Part shown: positions 1 through 6,225 of the stretch, piece by piece
How positions within the stretch are numbered: the first letter of the stretch is position 1
How the letters are laid out: the number at the start of each line of letters is the position of its first letter
Source: Clostridia bacterium
Lineage (GTDB): Bacteria; Bacillota_A; Clostridia; Oscillospirales; Acutalibacteraceae
Assembly (NCBI GenBank): GCA_017423885.1
Contig: JAFPCJ010000001.1
Location: forward strand, 1-6,356
Direction of reading: 5' to 3'
DNA length: 6,356 bases
Made by a program: the position numbers and the translations under genes
The notes under the pieces: generated by a model
Told to the model about the DNA's origin: nothing
The model's input: only the letters and a program-made list of their open reading frames with translations
Database searches by the model: none

Positions 1-2
1 AA

Positions 3-1199
3 TTTGTGCAGAATTTTACCGATATTGATGATAAGCTTATAAAAAAGGCAAACGAAGAGGGAATAACCGTTCCCGAGGTTGCGGCGCGTTATATTGAGGA
101 GTTCTGGGTGGATGCCAAGGGCATGAATATCCGCGAGGCTACCGTTCATCCGCGCGCTACCGAAAATATTGATGAAATAATCCGTATCATTTCCGAGCTT
201 GTGGAAAAAGGCTTTGCCTATGCTTCGGCAGGAGATGTGTACTTCCGTGCAAAGAAGTTTGATGAATACGGAAAACTGTCCCATCAGCCGCTTGAGGATC
301 TCGAGGCAGGTGCGAGAATAGATGTTGCCGATATTAAAGAGGATGCTATGGACTTCTGCCTTTGGAAGGGTGCAAAGCCGGGTGAGCCGTCATGGGAGTC
401 TCCTTGGGGAGAAGGAAGACCGGGTTGGCATATTGAATGCTCTGCAATGGCAGGCAGATATCTCGGTAAGACCATCGATATCCATTGCGGTGGACTTGAC
501 CTCATTTTCCCGCACCATGAGAATGAGATCGCTCAAAGTGAATGCGCTAACGGATGCGATTTCGCGCATTATTGGATGCATAACGGCTTTATCAATGTTG
601 ATAATCATAAGATGTCAAAGTCACTCGGAAACTTCTTTACCGTTCGTGATGTTGCCGAGAAGTACGGCTATGAGCCGATACGCTATCTTATGATCTCCTC
701 GCAGTACCGCAGTCCCATAAACTATTCTATAGATATTATAGAGCAGGGCAAGAATGCACTTGAGCGTCTTTATACCTGCCGCGATAATCTCGATTTTGCT
801 CTCAAAAACGCAAATGACGGCGGAGAAGCTCCCGATTTCCTTGAAGTGCATCGCAATGCATTCATTGAGGCTATGGAGGATGACCTTAACACCGCCGATG
901 CACTTGGTGCGCTCTTTAGTCTTGTCCGCGATATCAATACCGCTGTGGCAAGCGGAGTCGGAAAGACAGCCATTGAAGCCATGATAAAGCTTTTTGATGA
1001 GCTGACCGGCGTTTTAGGTCTTGTTTATAACCGTGACACCGCCGATCTCGACAGCGAGATAGAGGCTCTTATCGAACAGCGTACCGCCGCGCGTAAGGCT
1101 AAAGATTTTGCAACGGCTGATGCGATCCGCGATAAGCTTAAGGAAATGGGCATCATACTTGAGGATACTCCGCAGGGTGTAAAATGGAGCCGAAGCTGA
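3..1199 (+). CDS. cysS: Cysteinyl-tRNA synthetase, 5'-truncated by window edge
   Basis: Class I aminoacyl-tRNA synthetase that charges tRNA-Cys with cysteine in the cytoplasm, using ATP. The reading frame is open from the window edge. The GTG at 6 is an internal Val codon, because FVQNFTDIDDK matches the family's conserved V-R-N-x-T-D-x-D-D-K segment. By comparison with the 461-aa E. coli enzyme about 64 residues are missing, including the HIGH motif and the first zinc-binding Cys. The remaining zinc ligands are visible: Cys in WHIEC (codon 438-440), and the first His and last Glu of HHENE (513-527), with the same 25-residue Cys-to-His spacing as in E. coli. The adenylate-binding KMSKS signature is at 609-623. 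The C-terminal part has the helical DALR-like region (DDLNTADALGAL) and a short tail ending in GVKWSRS. The stop lies inside the next gene (16-nt overlap). Any T-box or promoter would be upstream of the window. Confidence 0.97.
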   Translation, partial: FVQNFTDIDDKLIKKANEEGITVPEVAARYIEEFWVDAKGMNIREATVHPRATENIDEIIRIISELVEKGFAYASAGDVYFRAKKFDEYGKLSHQPLEDLEAGARIDVADIKEDAMDFCLWKGAKPGEPSWESPWGEGRPGWHIECSAMAGRYLGKTIDIHCGGLDLIFPHHENEIAQSECANGCDFAHYWMHNGFINVDNHKMSKSLGNFFTVRDVAEKYGYEPIRYLMISSQYRSPINYSIDIIEQGKNALERLYTCRDNLDFALKNANDGGEAPDFLEVHRNAFIEAMEDDLNTADALGALFSLVRDINTAVASGVGKTAIEAMIKLFDELTGVLGLVYNRDTADLDSEIEALIEQRTAARKAKDFATADAIRDKLKEMGIILEDTPQGVKWSRS

Positions 1200-1918
1200 T
1201 AAAGCGAGAGCCGCTTGGAAACGGTTTTCATGTAAACGTAACAAAGCATCATACCTTTGGTACCGATGCTGTAATACTTGCTAATTTTGCCGCCGCCCGC
1301 AGGGATGACCGTTTGGTCGATCTCGGCACGGGCTGCGGCATTATCCCGTTTATAATGCTTCGAAATAATATGCTGAAAAACGCAGTAGGAGTAGATATAA
1401 GCGATGAAGCCGCCGCACTTGCGCGCTTGACCAATAAAGAGCTGTCGCTTGATAAATTTACGGTTATTGAAAGCGATCTTAATGAGCTTAAGGGTAAGCT
1501 TGATTTTGGCTGTCATACGCTTGTTACCTGCAATCCGCCCTATAAAGCGCCCAACGCAGGACTTAAAAATCCCGATAGAGTAGAAGCGGTGGCGCGGCAT
1601 GAGATAGCGTGTACGCTGGAGGATATAATAAGCGTGGCGTCAAGACTTTTGCAGACCTCGGGCAGACTTTGTATGTGTCACCGTCCCGAGCGGCTTTGCG
1701 AGCTTATGGGTCTCATGTCAAAGCATAAGTTAGAGCCTAAGAAACTACGGCTTGTGTGTCAACGAAAGGGCGAGGAGCCGTGGCTTGTGCTTGTAGAGGG
1801 AAAGAAGTGCGCCAAAACAGGACTTCGTATCTCACCTACGCTTTATGTTGAGGAAAACGGAGCGCTTTCTGAAGAAATGATAAATATTTACGGATGCTAT
1901 AAGGAGGAACATTTATGA
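1184..1918 (+). CDS. TrmN6/YfiC-like tRNA adenine-N6 methyltransferase
   Basis: SAM-dependent Rossmann-fold methyltransferase of 244 aa. Motif I (VDLGTGCGIIP, residues 45-55) binds SAM, the acidic Asp71 in VGVDIS would hold the ribose, and NPPY (117-120) is the catalytic motif of enzymes that methylate exocyclic amino groups. The N-terminal K-x-x-T-F-G-T-D-A-V-x-L-A segment (21-33) is typical of the TrmN6/YfiC group (COG4123), whose E. coli member makes m6A37 in tRNA1(Val). The exact tRNA target here is inferred. The ATG at 1184 was chosen because it has an AGGGTG-like ribosome binding site at 1174-1179 and the next downstream Met is too late to keep the fold. It overlaps the cysS end by 16 nt and the rsmI start by 4 nt. 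In Bacillus subtilis the relative yabB sits close to yabC (rsmI) with the GIY-YIG gene yazA between them. That middle gene is absent here. Confidence 0.9.
   Translation: MEPKLIKREPLGNGFHVNVTKHHTFGTDAVILANFAAARRDDRLVDLGTGCGIIPFIMLRNNMLKNAVGVDISDEAAALARLTNKELSLDKFTVIESDLNELKGKLDFGCHTLVTCNPPYKAPNAGLKNPDRVEAVARHEIACTLEDIISVASRLLQTSGRLCMCHRPERLCELMGLMSKHKLEPKKLRLVCQRKGEEPWLVLVEGKKCAKTGLRISPTLYVEENGALSEEMINIYGCYKEEHL
1901..1907 (+). promoter_or_regulatory. Strong ribosome binding site for rsmI
   Basis: AAGGAGG, a full match to the anti-Shine-Dalgarno complement, lies inside the end of the upstream methyltransferase gene, 7 nt before the ATG at 1915. It fixes the rsmI start and points to translational coupling through the ATGA stop/start overlap at 1915-1918. 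Confidence 0.9.
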
Positions 1919-2745
1919 GCGGTAAGCTGTATGTTGTAGGAACTCCTATAGGAAATTTGGAGGATTTTTCTCCGCGTGCGGTGCGTATTTTGAGTGAAGC
2001 GGATTTTATTGCCGCCGAGGATACCCGAGTTACGCTCAAATTACTTAACCGTTTTGAAATAAAAAAAGAATTGGTCTCATATTATGAGCATAATAAAAAT
2101 GATAAAGGACAATGGATACTTGACCGCATCGCCAAGGGCGAGGTGTGTGCGCTTGTTTCCGATGCGGGAATGCCTGCGATCTCGGATCCGGGCGAGGAGC
2201 TTGTAAGAGCCGCCCACGAAAACGGTATTGCGGTTGAATCGGTACCGGGACCGAGCGCGCTTATAACTGCGCTCAGTATTTCGGGAATGCCATCGGGCAG
2301 ATTTTGCTTTGAAGGCTTTTTATCGGTAAACAAGGTCAGCCGCAAAGCGCATCTTGAAGAGGTCGCTCGCGAAAAGCGTACCATGATATTCTATGAGGCG
2401 CCCCATAAGCTTTTATCAACGCTTCGGGATATGCTTTCTGCCTTTGGTGACCGCGAAATAGCAATCGTAAGAGAGCTTACCAAGATACATGAAACTGTTT
2501 TCAGAACGACCTTAAGCGAAAGCATTAAGCATTATGAGGAGAATTCTCCGCGCGGCGAGTTTGTATTGATAATAAGGGGCTGTGAGCAAGAGGAGCATCA
2601 AGAGGAATATACGCTTGAATCGGCAACCAAGCTTGCAAAGGAACTTGTAAACAAGGGCGAGTCGGCTTCGTCTGCGGCAAAAAAAGCGGCTGCAATAAGC
2701 GGATTTCGCAAGGGAGATATATACCGCTTGCTGTGTGAGGAATAG
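1915..2745 (+). CDS. rsmI: 16S rRNA (cytidine1402-2'-O)-methyltransferase RsmI
   Basis: Methylates the 2'-OH of C1402 in the decoding centre of 16S rRNA, using SAM; together with RsmH it forms m4Cm1402 and tunes decoding fidelity. The 276-aa protein is of normal length for the family (E. coli 286). It is a tetrapyrrole-methylase-fold protein with all signatures in order: LYVVGTPIGNLEDFSPRA near the N-terminus (residues 5-22), AAEDTR (33-38), ALVSDAGMPAISDPG (79-93), VPGPSALITAL (110-120), FEGFL, and a FYEAPHK segment in the middle. The C-terminus (ATKLAKELVNKGESASSAAKKAA..GFRKGDIYRLL) resembles the small helical HTH-like tail common in this family. The start is set by the AAGGAGG site 7 nt upstream and the 4-nt overlap with the preceding gene. 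It ends the first block; no clear hairpin terminator follows. Confidence 0.97.
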   Translation: MSGKLYVVGTPIGNLEDFSPRAVRILSEADFIAAEDTRVTLKLLNRFEIKKELVSYYEHNKNDKGQWILDRIAKGEVCALVSDAGMPAISDPGEELVRAAHENGIAVESVPGPSALITALSISGMPSGRFCFEGFLSVNKVSRKAHLEEVAREKRTMIFYEAPHKLLSTLRDMLSAFGDREIAIVRELTKIHETVFRTTLSESIKHYEENSPRGEFVLIIRGCEQEEHQEEYTLESATKLAKELVNKGESASSAAKKAAAISGFRKGDIYRLLCEE

Positions 2746-2761
2746 TTTTACATTTTTATAC

Positions 2762-2790
2762 TTTCTTTTCAATAAGAAATATGATATAAT
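2762..2790 (+). promoter_or_regulatory. Promoter with extended -10 upstream of LCP-A
   Basis: TATAAT at 2785-2790 is a perfect sigma-A -10 box, preceded by TG one base upstream (TGaTATAAT, 2782-2790), an extended -10. A 17-nt spacer would place the -35 at TTTCTT (2762-2767), a poor match, which an extended -10 can compensate. Transcription would start near 2797, giving a short leader of about 24 nt. The -35 region is part of a small inverted repeat, TTTCTT-6nt-AAGAAA (2762-2779), which might be an operator or chance in AT-rich DNA. The promoter is inferred from sequence only. Confidence 0.7.
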
Positions 2791-2806
2791 GATTTGACAT
2801 AATGTG

Positions 2807-2813
2807 AAAGGGG
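2807..2813 (+). promoter_or_regulatory. Ribosome binding site for LCP-A
   Basis: AAAGGGG ends 7 nt before the ATG at 2821; a second purine run (AAAGG) lies just downstream but is too close to the start. It supports ATG 2821 as the start, since no other start codon with a site lies nearby. Confidence 0.75.
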
Positions 2814-2820
2814 AAAGGTT

Positions 2821-4146
2821 ATGCCGCAAGAGCCTATCGGAGAAGTTCTGACATCTCAAAAGTCAGAAAAAAATCCGTTTAAGAGAGCGAATGCATGGTG
2901 GCATCGCAGAAAAAGATATCAAAAAGCCTTGCTTATCCTCGGAACGGTAATACTGACTGTTGCAGAGCTTGCCGCCATTTGGATATTTGCGCCGTTAGAG
3001 CTTCATTATAAGCTTTTTGCAAGCGCGGCGTTGCTTTTTGCGTTGAACATCGCAGTATTCTCACTCGTTTTCTGGAAAAAGCGCGTTTTACAAGCCGTGT
3101 TAATGTCGTTTATAAGTCTGTTGCTTTGCGCTGTAATGGTGTTTTCTGCCGCGGTGTGGCCAAGCCTTGTAAAAAAAATATATAATTATGACGATGAGTT
3201 TACCGAGGACCGCGAGGAGCTTGCCGCAGTCCCGATCATTGATAATAAAATTACGAATATTGCGCTTTTCGGAATAGATACAAGAAATATCAATTCTTTT
3301 TCAGGCAATTCCGATAGCATCATGATATTAAGCATAAATTCGGGCACAAATGCCGTAAAGCTTGTGTCGGTAATGCGCGATTCGTTAGTACCGATAGAGC
3401 GTAACGGCAATGTGATATATTCGAAGATAAACAGCGCTTATGCGCGCGGCGGTGCCGAGCTTGCGGTAAGAACGCTCAATTCCTGCTTCGGTCTTGATAT
3501 AACCGAGTATGCCACCGTTAATTTCTTCGGCATGGCAAAGATAATCGATGCCTTGGGCGGTATAGATATCGAGCTTACTGCGGCGGAAGCCGTTCCTGTA
3601 TCGCCGGGAAATTACGGACATTTAAACGGAAATATAAGCGAGATATGCTCGATAACGGGTGAAGACCCCAAGCCGTATTATATAACTTCGGCGGGCAAGC
3701 ATCATGTGAACGGAATTCAGGCGGTTGCTTATTCGCGTATCCGCTATGTTTCAAATATTTGGGGAACAAGCAACGATTACGGTCGTACTGACCGTCAGCG
3801 CTATGTAATGGAGCAGCTTTACAATAAGGCGCTCACCATGAATACAGCGCAATTTCCTGCTTTGGCAAAGTCCCTTATTCCGTATACCATTACCTCTTTG
3901 AGTATTGATGAGGTGCTTGACCTTGCCTTGGTTGCAGTAAGCGGTACGCCTTCGTTTGCGCAGGAGCGTTTGCCGAAAAACGATTATCTTATGCGTGCGC
4001 CTGCAGGCGGCTTTGGCTCGGTTGTATATTACGATCTTGAGTTTGCTTCAAGGCTCATTCATTCATTTATTTATGACGGAATTCCGTTTGATGATTATGT
4101 GGCGACGAACGGAATAAGCAAAAATAATTGGTATGCAAACCGATGA
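2821..4146 (+). CDS. LCP-family cell-wall glycopolymer transferase A (LytR-CpsA-Psr), three-TM
   Basis: LCP enzymes transfer glycopolymers (wall teichoic acid, capsule or similar) from a polyprenyl-diphosphate carrier to peptidoglycan on the outer face of the membrane. In this 441-aa protein a short basic cytoplasmic N-terminus (1-35, with WWHRRKR) is followed by three membrane helices, about 36-59, 65-85 and 89-116, so the LCP domain (about 146-400) faces outside. Family motifs seen: NIALFGIDTR (Asp153, Arg155), NSDSIMILSI (Asp165), SVMRDSLVPI (Arg186-Asp187), KINSAYARGG (Arg209), GGIDIEL, GKHHVNGIQAVAYSRIRY (Arg306, Arg308) and DYGRTDRQR (Arg322, Arg325, Arg327). The Arg and Asp residues match those that bind the lipid pyrophosphate and Mg2+ in the family. 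Many LCP proteins have only one helix; three are known in CpsA-type members. It is the first gene after the promoter at 2762-2790, 14 nt before the Cys-rich gene, and a paralog of LCP-B. The glycopolymer substrate cannot be told. Confidence 0.95.
   Translation: MPQEPIGEVLTSQKSEKNPFKRANAWWHRRKRYQKALLILGTVILTVAELAAIWIFAPLELHYKLFASAALLFALNIAVFSLVFWKKRVLQAVLMSFISLLLCAVMVFSAAVWPSLVKKIYNYDDEFTEDREELAAVPIIDNKITNIALFGIDTRNINSFSGNSDSIMILSINSGTNAVKLVSVMRDSLVPIERNGNVIYSKINSAYARGGAELAVRTLNSCFGLDITEYATVNFFGMAKIIDALGGIDIELTAAEAVPVSPGNYGHLNGNISEICSITGEDPKPYYITSAGKHHVNGIQAVAYSRIRYVSNIWGTSNDYGRTDRQRYVMEQLYNKALTMNTAQFPALAKSLIPYTITSLSIDEVLDLALVAVSGTPSFAQERLPKNDYLMRAPAGGFGSVVYYDLEFASRLIHSFIYDGIPFDDYVATNGISKNNWYANR
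2896..4134 (+). repeat. Paralogous segment, copy 1 (in LCP-A)
   Basis: From the WWH motif to the final NNWY this part of LCP-A aligns with 4603-5844 in LCP-B. After helix 2 the two copies keep a constant offset of 1710 nt to the end, so there is no net indel. Before that a single extra codon in LCP-B lies in the loop after helix 1. Differences in conserved blocks are mostly at third codon positions. This points to an old tandem gene duplication kept under protein-level selection. Confidence 0.85.
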
Positions 4147-4160
4147 TGGGGGAGTAACTC

Positions 4161-4343
4161 ATGAAAAATAACAGTTGCTGTGAGACCTGCGCTAATTACA
4201 TCTTTGATGAAGAAGCCGAATGCTATTACTGCGATATGCAGCTTGATGAGGATGAGATGCATCGGTTTCTTACCTCGCAAACCGCGGGTTGCCCATATTA
4301 TGATTTTTATGACGAGTACAAAATAGTAAGAAAACAAAATTAA
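4161..4343 (+). CDS. Small cysteine-rich protein, DUF6472-like, possible zinc binder
   Basis: A 60-aa acidic protein with six cysteines: Cys6, Cys7, Cys10, Cys21, Cys24 and Cys44. Two C-x2-C pairs (7/10 and 21/24) plus the lone Cys44 in GCPYY suggest a metal site or a compact zinc-knuckle fold. The LDEDEM segment (28-33) and the end DEYKIVRKQ (51-59) resemble a small conserved Clostridia family that I recall as DUF6472, of unknown function; this assignment is from memory. No signal peptide or membrane segment, so it is probably cytoplasmic. The gene is real: it has a good ribosome binding site (GGGGGAG, 4148-4154, 6 nt before ATG), normal codon use, and is packed between the two LCP genes (14 nt and 25 nt gaps). 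Its place suggests co-transcription with them, but no functional link is shown. Confidence 0.88.
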   Translation: MKNNSCCETCANYIFDEEAECYYCDMQLDEDEMHRFLTSQTAGCPYYDFYDEYKIVRKQN

Positions 4344-4355
4344 GAAACGAAAAAT

Positions 4356-4361
4356 AAGGTG
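4356..4361 (+). promoter_or_regulatory. Ribosome binding site for LCP-B
   Basis: AAGGTG, one base off AAGGAG, ends 7 nt before the ATG at 4369. It lies in the 25-nt gap after the Cys-rich gene. It supports the long form of LCP-B with its acidic N-terminal extension, rather than a start nearer the membrane helices. Confidence 0.7.
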
Positions 4362-4368
4362 TGGAAAA

Positions 4369-6192
4369 ATGTCGGATAATAAAGAATACGGTTTCAGCTT
4401 TGATTTTGATGATGACAACAGTAATGATATATTTTCTTCCTCTAAGCCTGCGGTGGATGAGTTTGAGGATATAACATCTTTTTCCGAGCAAAATGATCCG
4501 TCGGAAATAGGCTTTGAGATATTTTCTGATACAGCCGCTGTGCCTACGCGCTATAAAAAGAAAAAAAGAGGTATAGCGGGAGCTTGCCAAAGGATAGATG
4601 AATGGTGGCATTCTCGCTCTGCGGGCGAGCGTGCGCTTATGGTAATGGGTATAGTTTTGTTTTCGTTACTTGCCCTATTCGTTATATGGGCATTTATTCC
4701 GTTTCTTGAAATGCGCGGAAAGCTTTTCGGCAGCGCCTTCGGTCTGTTACTGCTTAACCTTTTTGTGTATTTTTGTATACATTGGAAAAAGCGTAAGACC
4801 CAAACGGTATTAATGGGAATAATAAGCCTTTTTTTGGCGGGACTTATGGTTTTAACGCTGTTTTTCTGGATCCCGCTTCTTAATAAAATATATAATTTTG
4901 ATCATACCTTTACAAACAATGCAGAGGAGCTTGCCGCAGTACCGCCGATAGACAAGAATATAACCAATATTGCGCTTTTCGGTATTGATACGCGTGATAC
5001 CAATTCTTTCTCGGGCAATTCGGACAGTATAATGATACTGTCGCTCAATGCGCGCGAGCATACCGTTAAGATAATTTCCGTAATGAGAGACTCTCTTGTA
5101 CCGATAGAGCGTAACGGCAAGACCACCTACGGCAAGGTCAACAGTGCTTACGGCAGAGGCGGCGCCGAGCTTGCAGTAAGAACGCTCAACTCGATATTTG
5201 ACCTTGATATTACCGAATATGCTACCGTAAATTTCTTTGGAATGACTAAAATAATTGACGCGGTAGGCGGAATAGATATAGAGCTTACTGAGTCAGAGTG
5301 TACTCCTAACGGCAGGTATAAGGGCGCGAGACTTAATGAGTGTATATATGAACTGTGTGCAGTAATGGGTCTTGACCCCACTAAATATTATATAACAAAG
5401 CCCGGTAAGCATCATGCAAATGGTATTCAGGCGGTTGCTTATTCACGTATACGCTATGTTGCAAATATATGGGGAACAAGCAATGATTACGGCCGTACTG
5501 ACCGTCAGCGTTATGTAATGGAGCAGCTTTTCAATAAGGCGCTTACCATGTCAAAAGCGGAATACCCTAAGCTTATCAAGGCGCTTATTCCGTTTACGGT
5601 CACTTCGCTCAGTCCTGACGAAATATTGAGCTTTGCTTATAATATTATGAAAAAATCGCCCACCTTCCATCAGGCACGTATGCCGCAGGATGAGTACCAG
5701 ATGAAGGCGCCCTCGGGAAGCTTTGGTTCGGTTGTTTATTACGATCTTGATTTTGCGGCAGAGCTTATACACGCGTTTATTTATGATAATATCACCTTTG
5801 ATGAGTACACCGAAGCGAACGGAATAACCAAAAACAATTGGTATCACGGTGGCTCGGGCGGCTCTAATTCAGGCTCGGGCGGTGGAAGCTCTACGGTCAC
5901 CTCGTCTGATGAGGATGAAGAGCCTATAGAAAGCGAGCCGGATGACGAAATGACGGACGATGAGCTATTGGATGACGAGAATAATTCATCCGATGAAGAA
6001 GTTTCAAGTGATGGAGAGTCGAGTGGGGACGAAACCTCGTCTAATGCTTCTTCATCCGAGGATATGTCTTCGTCTGAAGGGGCAGAGAGTACGCCTACAG
6101 ATTCAAGCGGGGACACCTCAAGCGTTACCTCTTCATCGGGTACGACCTCTGATACAAGTAGCGGCGGTACCTCTACCGGTTCGGATGAGTAG
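4369..6192 (+). CDS. LCP-family cell-wall glycopolymer transferase B with acidic N-extension and Ser/Asp/Glu-rich tail
   Basis: A 607-aa paralog of LCP-A with the same presumed role: ligating a lipid-linked glycopolymer to peptidoglycan outside the membrane. Order of parts: an acidic cytoplasmic N-terminus (1-60) with Phe/Asp clusters (FSFDFDDD, EFEDITSF, GFEIF); a basic stop KKKKR (63-67); WWH (79-81); three membrane helices at about 89-112, 119-139 and 143-170; and an LCP domain (about 200-455). Motifs: NIALFGIDTR (Asp207, Arg209), SDSIMILSL (Asp219), VMRDSLVPI (Arg240), KVNSAYGRGG, GGIDIEL, AYSRIRY (Arg360, Arg362) and DYGRTDRQR (Arg376, Arg379, Arg381). From GGSGGSNSGSG at 494 a 114-residue low-complexity tail runs to the end. 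There is no LPXTG or wall-binding repeat in it. Most LCP proteins are near 300-500 aa, so this one is long. The gene lies 25 nt after the Cys-rich gene and 33 nt before the next. Confidence 0.95.
   Translation: MSDNKEYGFSFDFDDDNSNDIFSSSKPAVDEFEDITSFSEQNDPSEIGFEIFSDTAAVPTRYKKKKRGIAGACQRIDEWWHSRSAGERALMVMGIVLFSLLALFVIWAFIPFLEMRGKLFGSAFGLLLLNLFVYFCIHWKKRKTQTVLMGIISLFLAGLMVLTLFFWIPLLNKIYNFDHTFTNNAEELAAVPPIDKNITNIALFGIDTRDTNSFSGNSDSIMILSLNAREHTVKIISVMRDSLVPIERNGKTTYGKVNSAYGRGGAELAVRTLNSIFDLDITEYATVNFFGMTKIIDAVGGIDIELTESECTPNGRYKGARLNECIYELCAVMGLDPTKYYITKPGKHHANGIQAVAYSRIRYVANIWGTSNDYGRTDRQRYVMEQLFNKALTMSKAEYPKLIKALIPFTVTSLSPDEILSFAYNIMKKSPTFHQARMPQDEYQMKAPSGSFGSVVYYDLDFAAELIHAFIYDNITFDEYTEANGITKNNWYHGGSGGSNSGSGGGSSTVTSSDEDEEPIESEPDDEMTDDELLDDENNSSDEEVSSDGESSGDETSSNASSSEDMSSSEGAESTPTDSSGDTSSVTSSSGTTSDTSSGGTSTGSDE
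4603..5844 (+). repeat. Paralogous segment, copy 2 (in LCP-B)
   Basis: Partner of 2896-4134. The best conserved DNA is 5431-5550, which differs from 3721-3840 at 9 of 120 positions, coding for the AYSRIRY...DYGRTDRQRYVMEQL core. The least conserved part is the insert before the GKHH motif (residues about 308-345 of LCP-B), where only scattered residues match. Confidence 0.85.
5848..6189 (+). other. Low-complexity extracellular tail of LCP-B
   Basis: Codes for residues 494-607. A Gly/Ser linker (494-508) is followed by an acidic stretch rich in Asp, Glu and Ser (about 513-563), then a Ser/Thr/Gly/Asp end. It holds no Lys, Arg, Cys or aromatic residue, so it should be disordered and strongly negative. 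It could be an extended spacer, a site for glycosylation, or a cation-binding brush. The DNA has many TCn and GAn codons but no exact tandem repeat unit that I can define. LCP-A stops just before this point, so the tail is particular to the second copy. Confidence 0.85.
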
Positions 6193-6210
6193 TTTACTTT
6201 ATTGATAGTT

Positions 6211-6218
6211 AAAAGGAG
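6211..6218 (+). promoter_or_regulatory. Ribosome binding site for the last, partial gene
   Basis: AAAAGGAG ends 7 nt before the ATG at 6226, inside the 33-nt gap after LCP-B. No terminator hairpin or promoter is seen in this gap, which favours read-through from the LCP genes. Confidence 0.85.
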
Positions 6219-6225
6219 TTTTTAT

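Noticed and set aside
6..8. GTG at 6 as the start of cysS
   Set aside because: It corresponds to an internal Val in the conserved segment before N-x-T-D-x-D-D-K. The frame is open to the window edge and the HIGH region must lie upstream.
322..693. 123-aa open frame on the plus strand within cysS
   Set aside because: It is out of frame inside cysS, over the zinc-site and KMSKS regions, and its translation has no recognisable character.
1025..1600. 191-aa open frame on the minus strand
   Set aside because: It lies opposite the cysS end and the TrmN6-like gene, which both have clear family motifs. Its translation shows no motif or plausible domain and it has no convincing ribosome binding site.
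2697..2729. Possible rsmI terminator hairpin AAGCGG / CCGCTT
   Set aside because: The stem is only 6 bp with a 21-nt loop, lies inside the coding region, and the T-rich stretch begins about 17 nt after it, so it does not fit an intrinsic terminator.
2794..2799. Perfect TTGACA -35 box
   Set aside because: At a 16-18 nt spacing no -10-like sequence follows (the position falls on the ribosome binding site and ATG of LCP-A). It lies downstream of the better extended -10 element.
5844..6116. 90-aa Ser/Glu/Pro-rich open frame on the minus strand
   Set aside because: It is the mirror of the low-complexity LCP-B tail. Biased codons there keep several frames open by composition alone.
5848..6189. 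Cell-wall sorting signal at the LCP-B C-terminus
   Set aside because: There is no LPXTG-like motif, no final hydrophobic helix and no basic end; the protein is already anchored by its three N-terminal helices.
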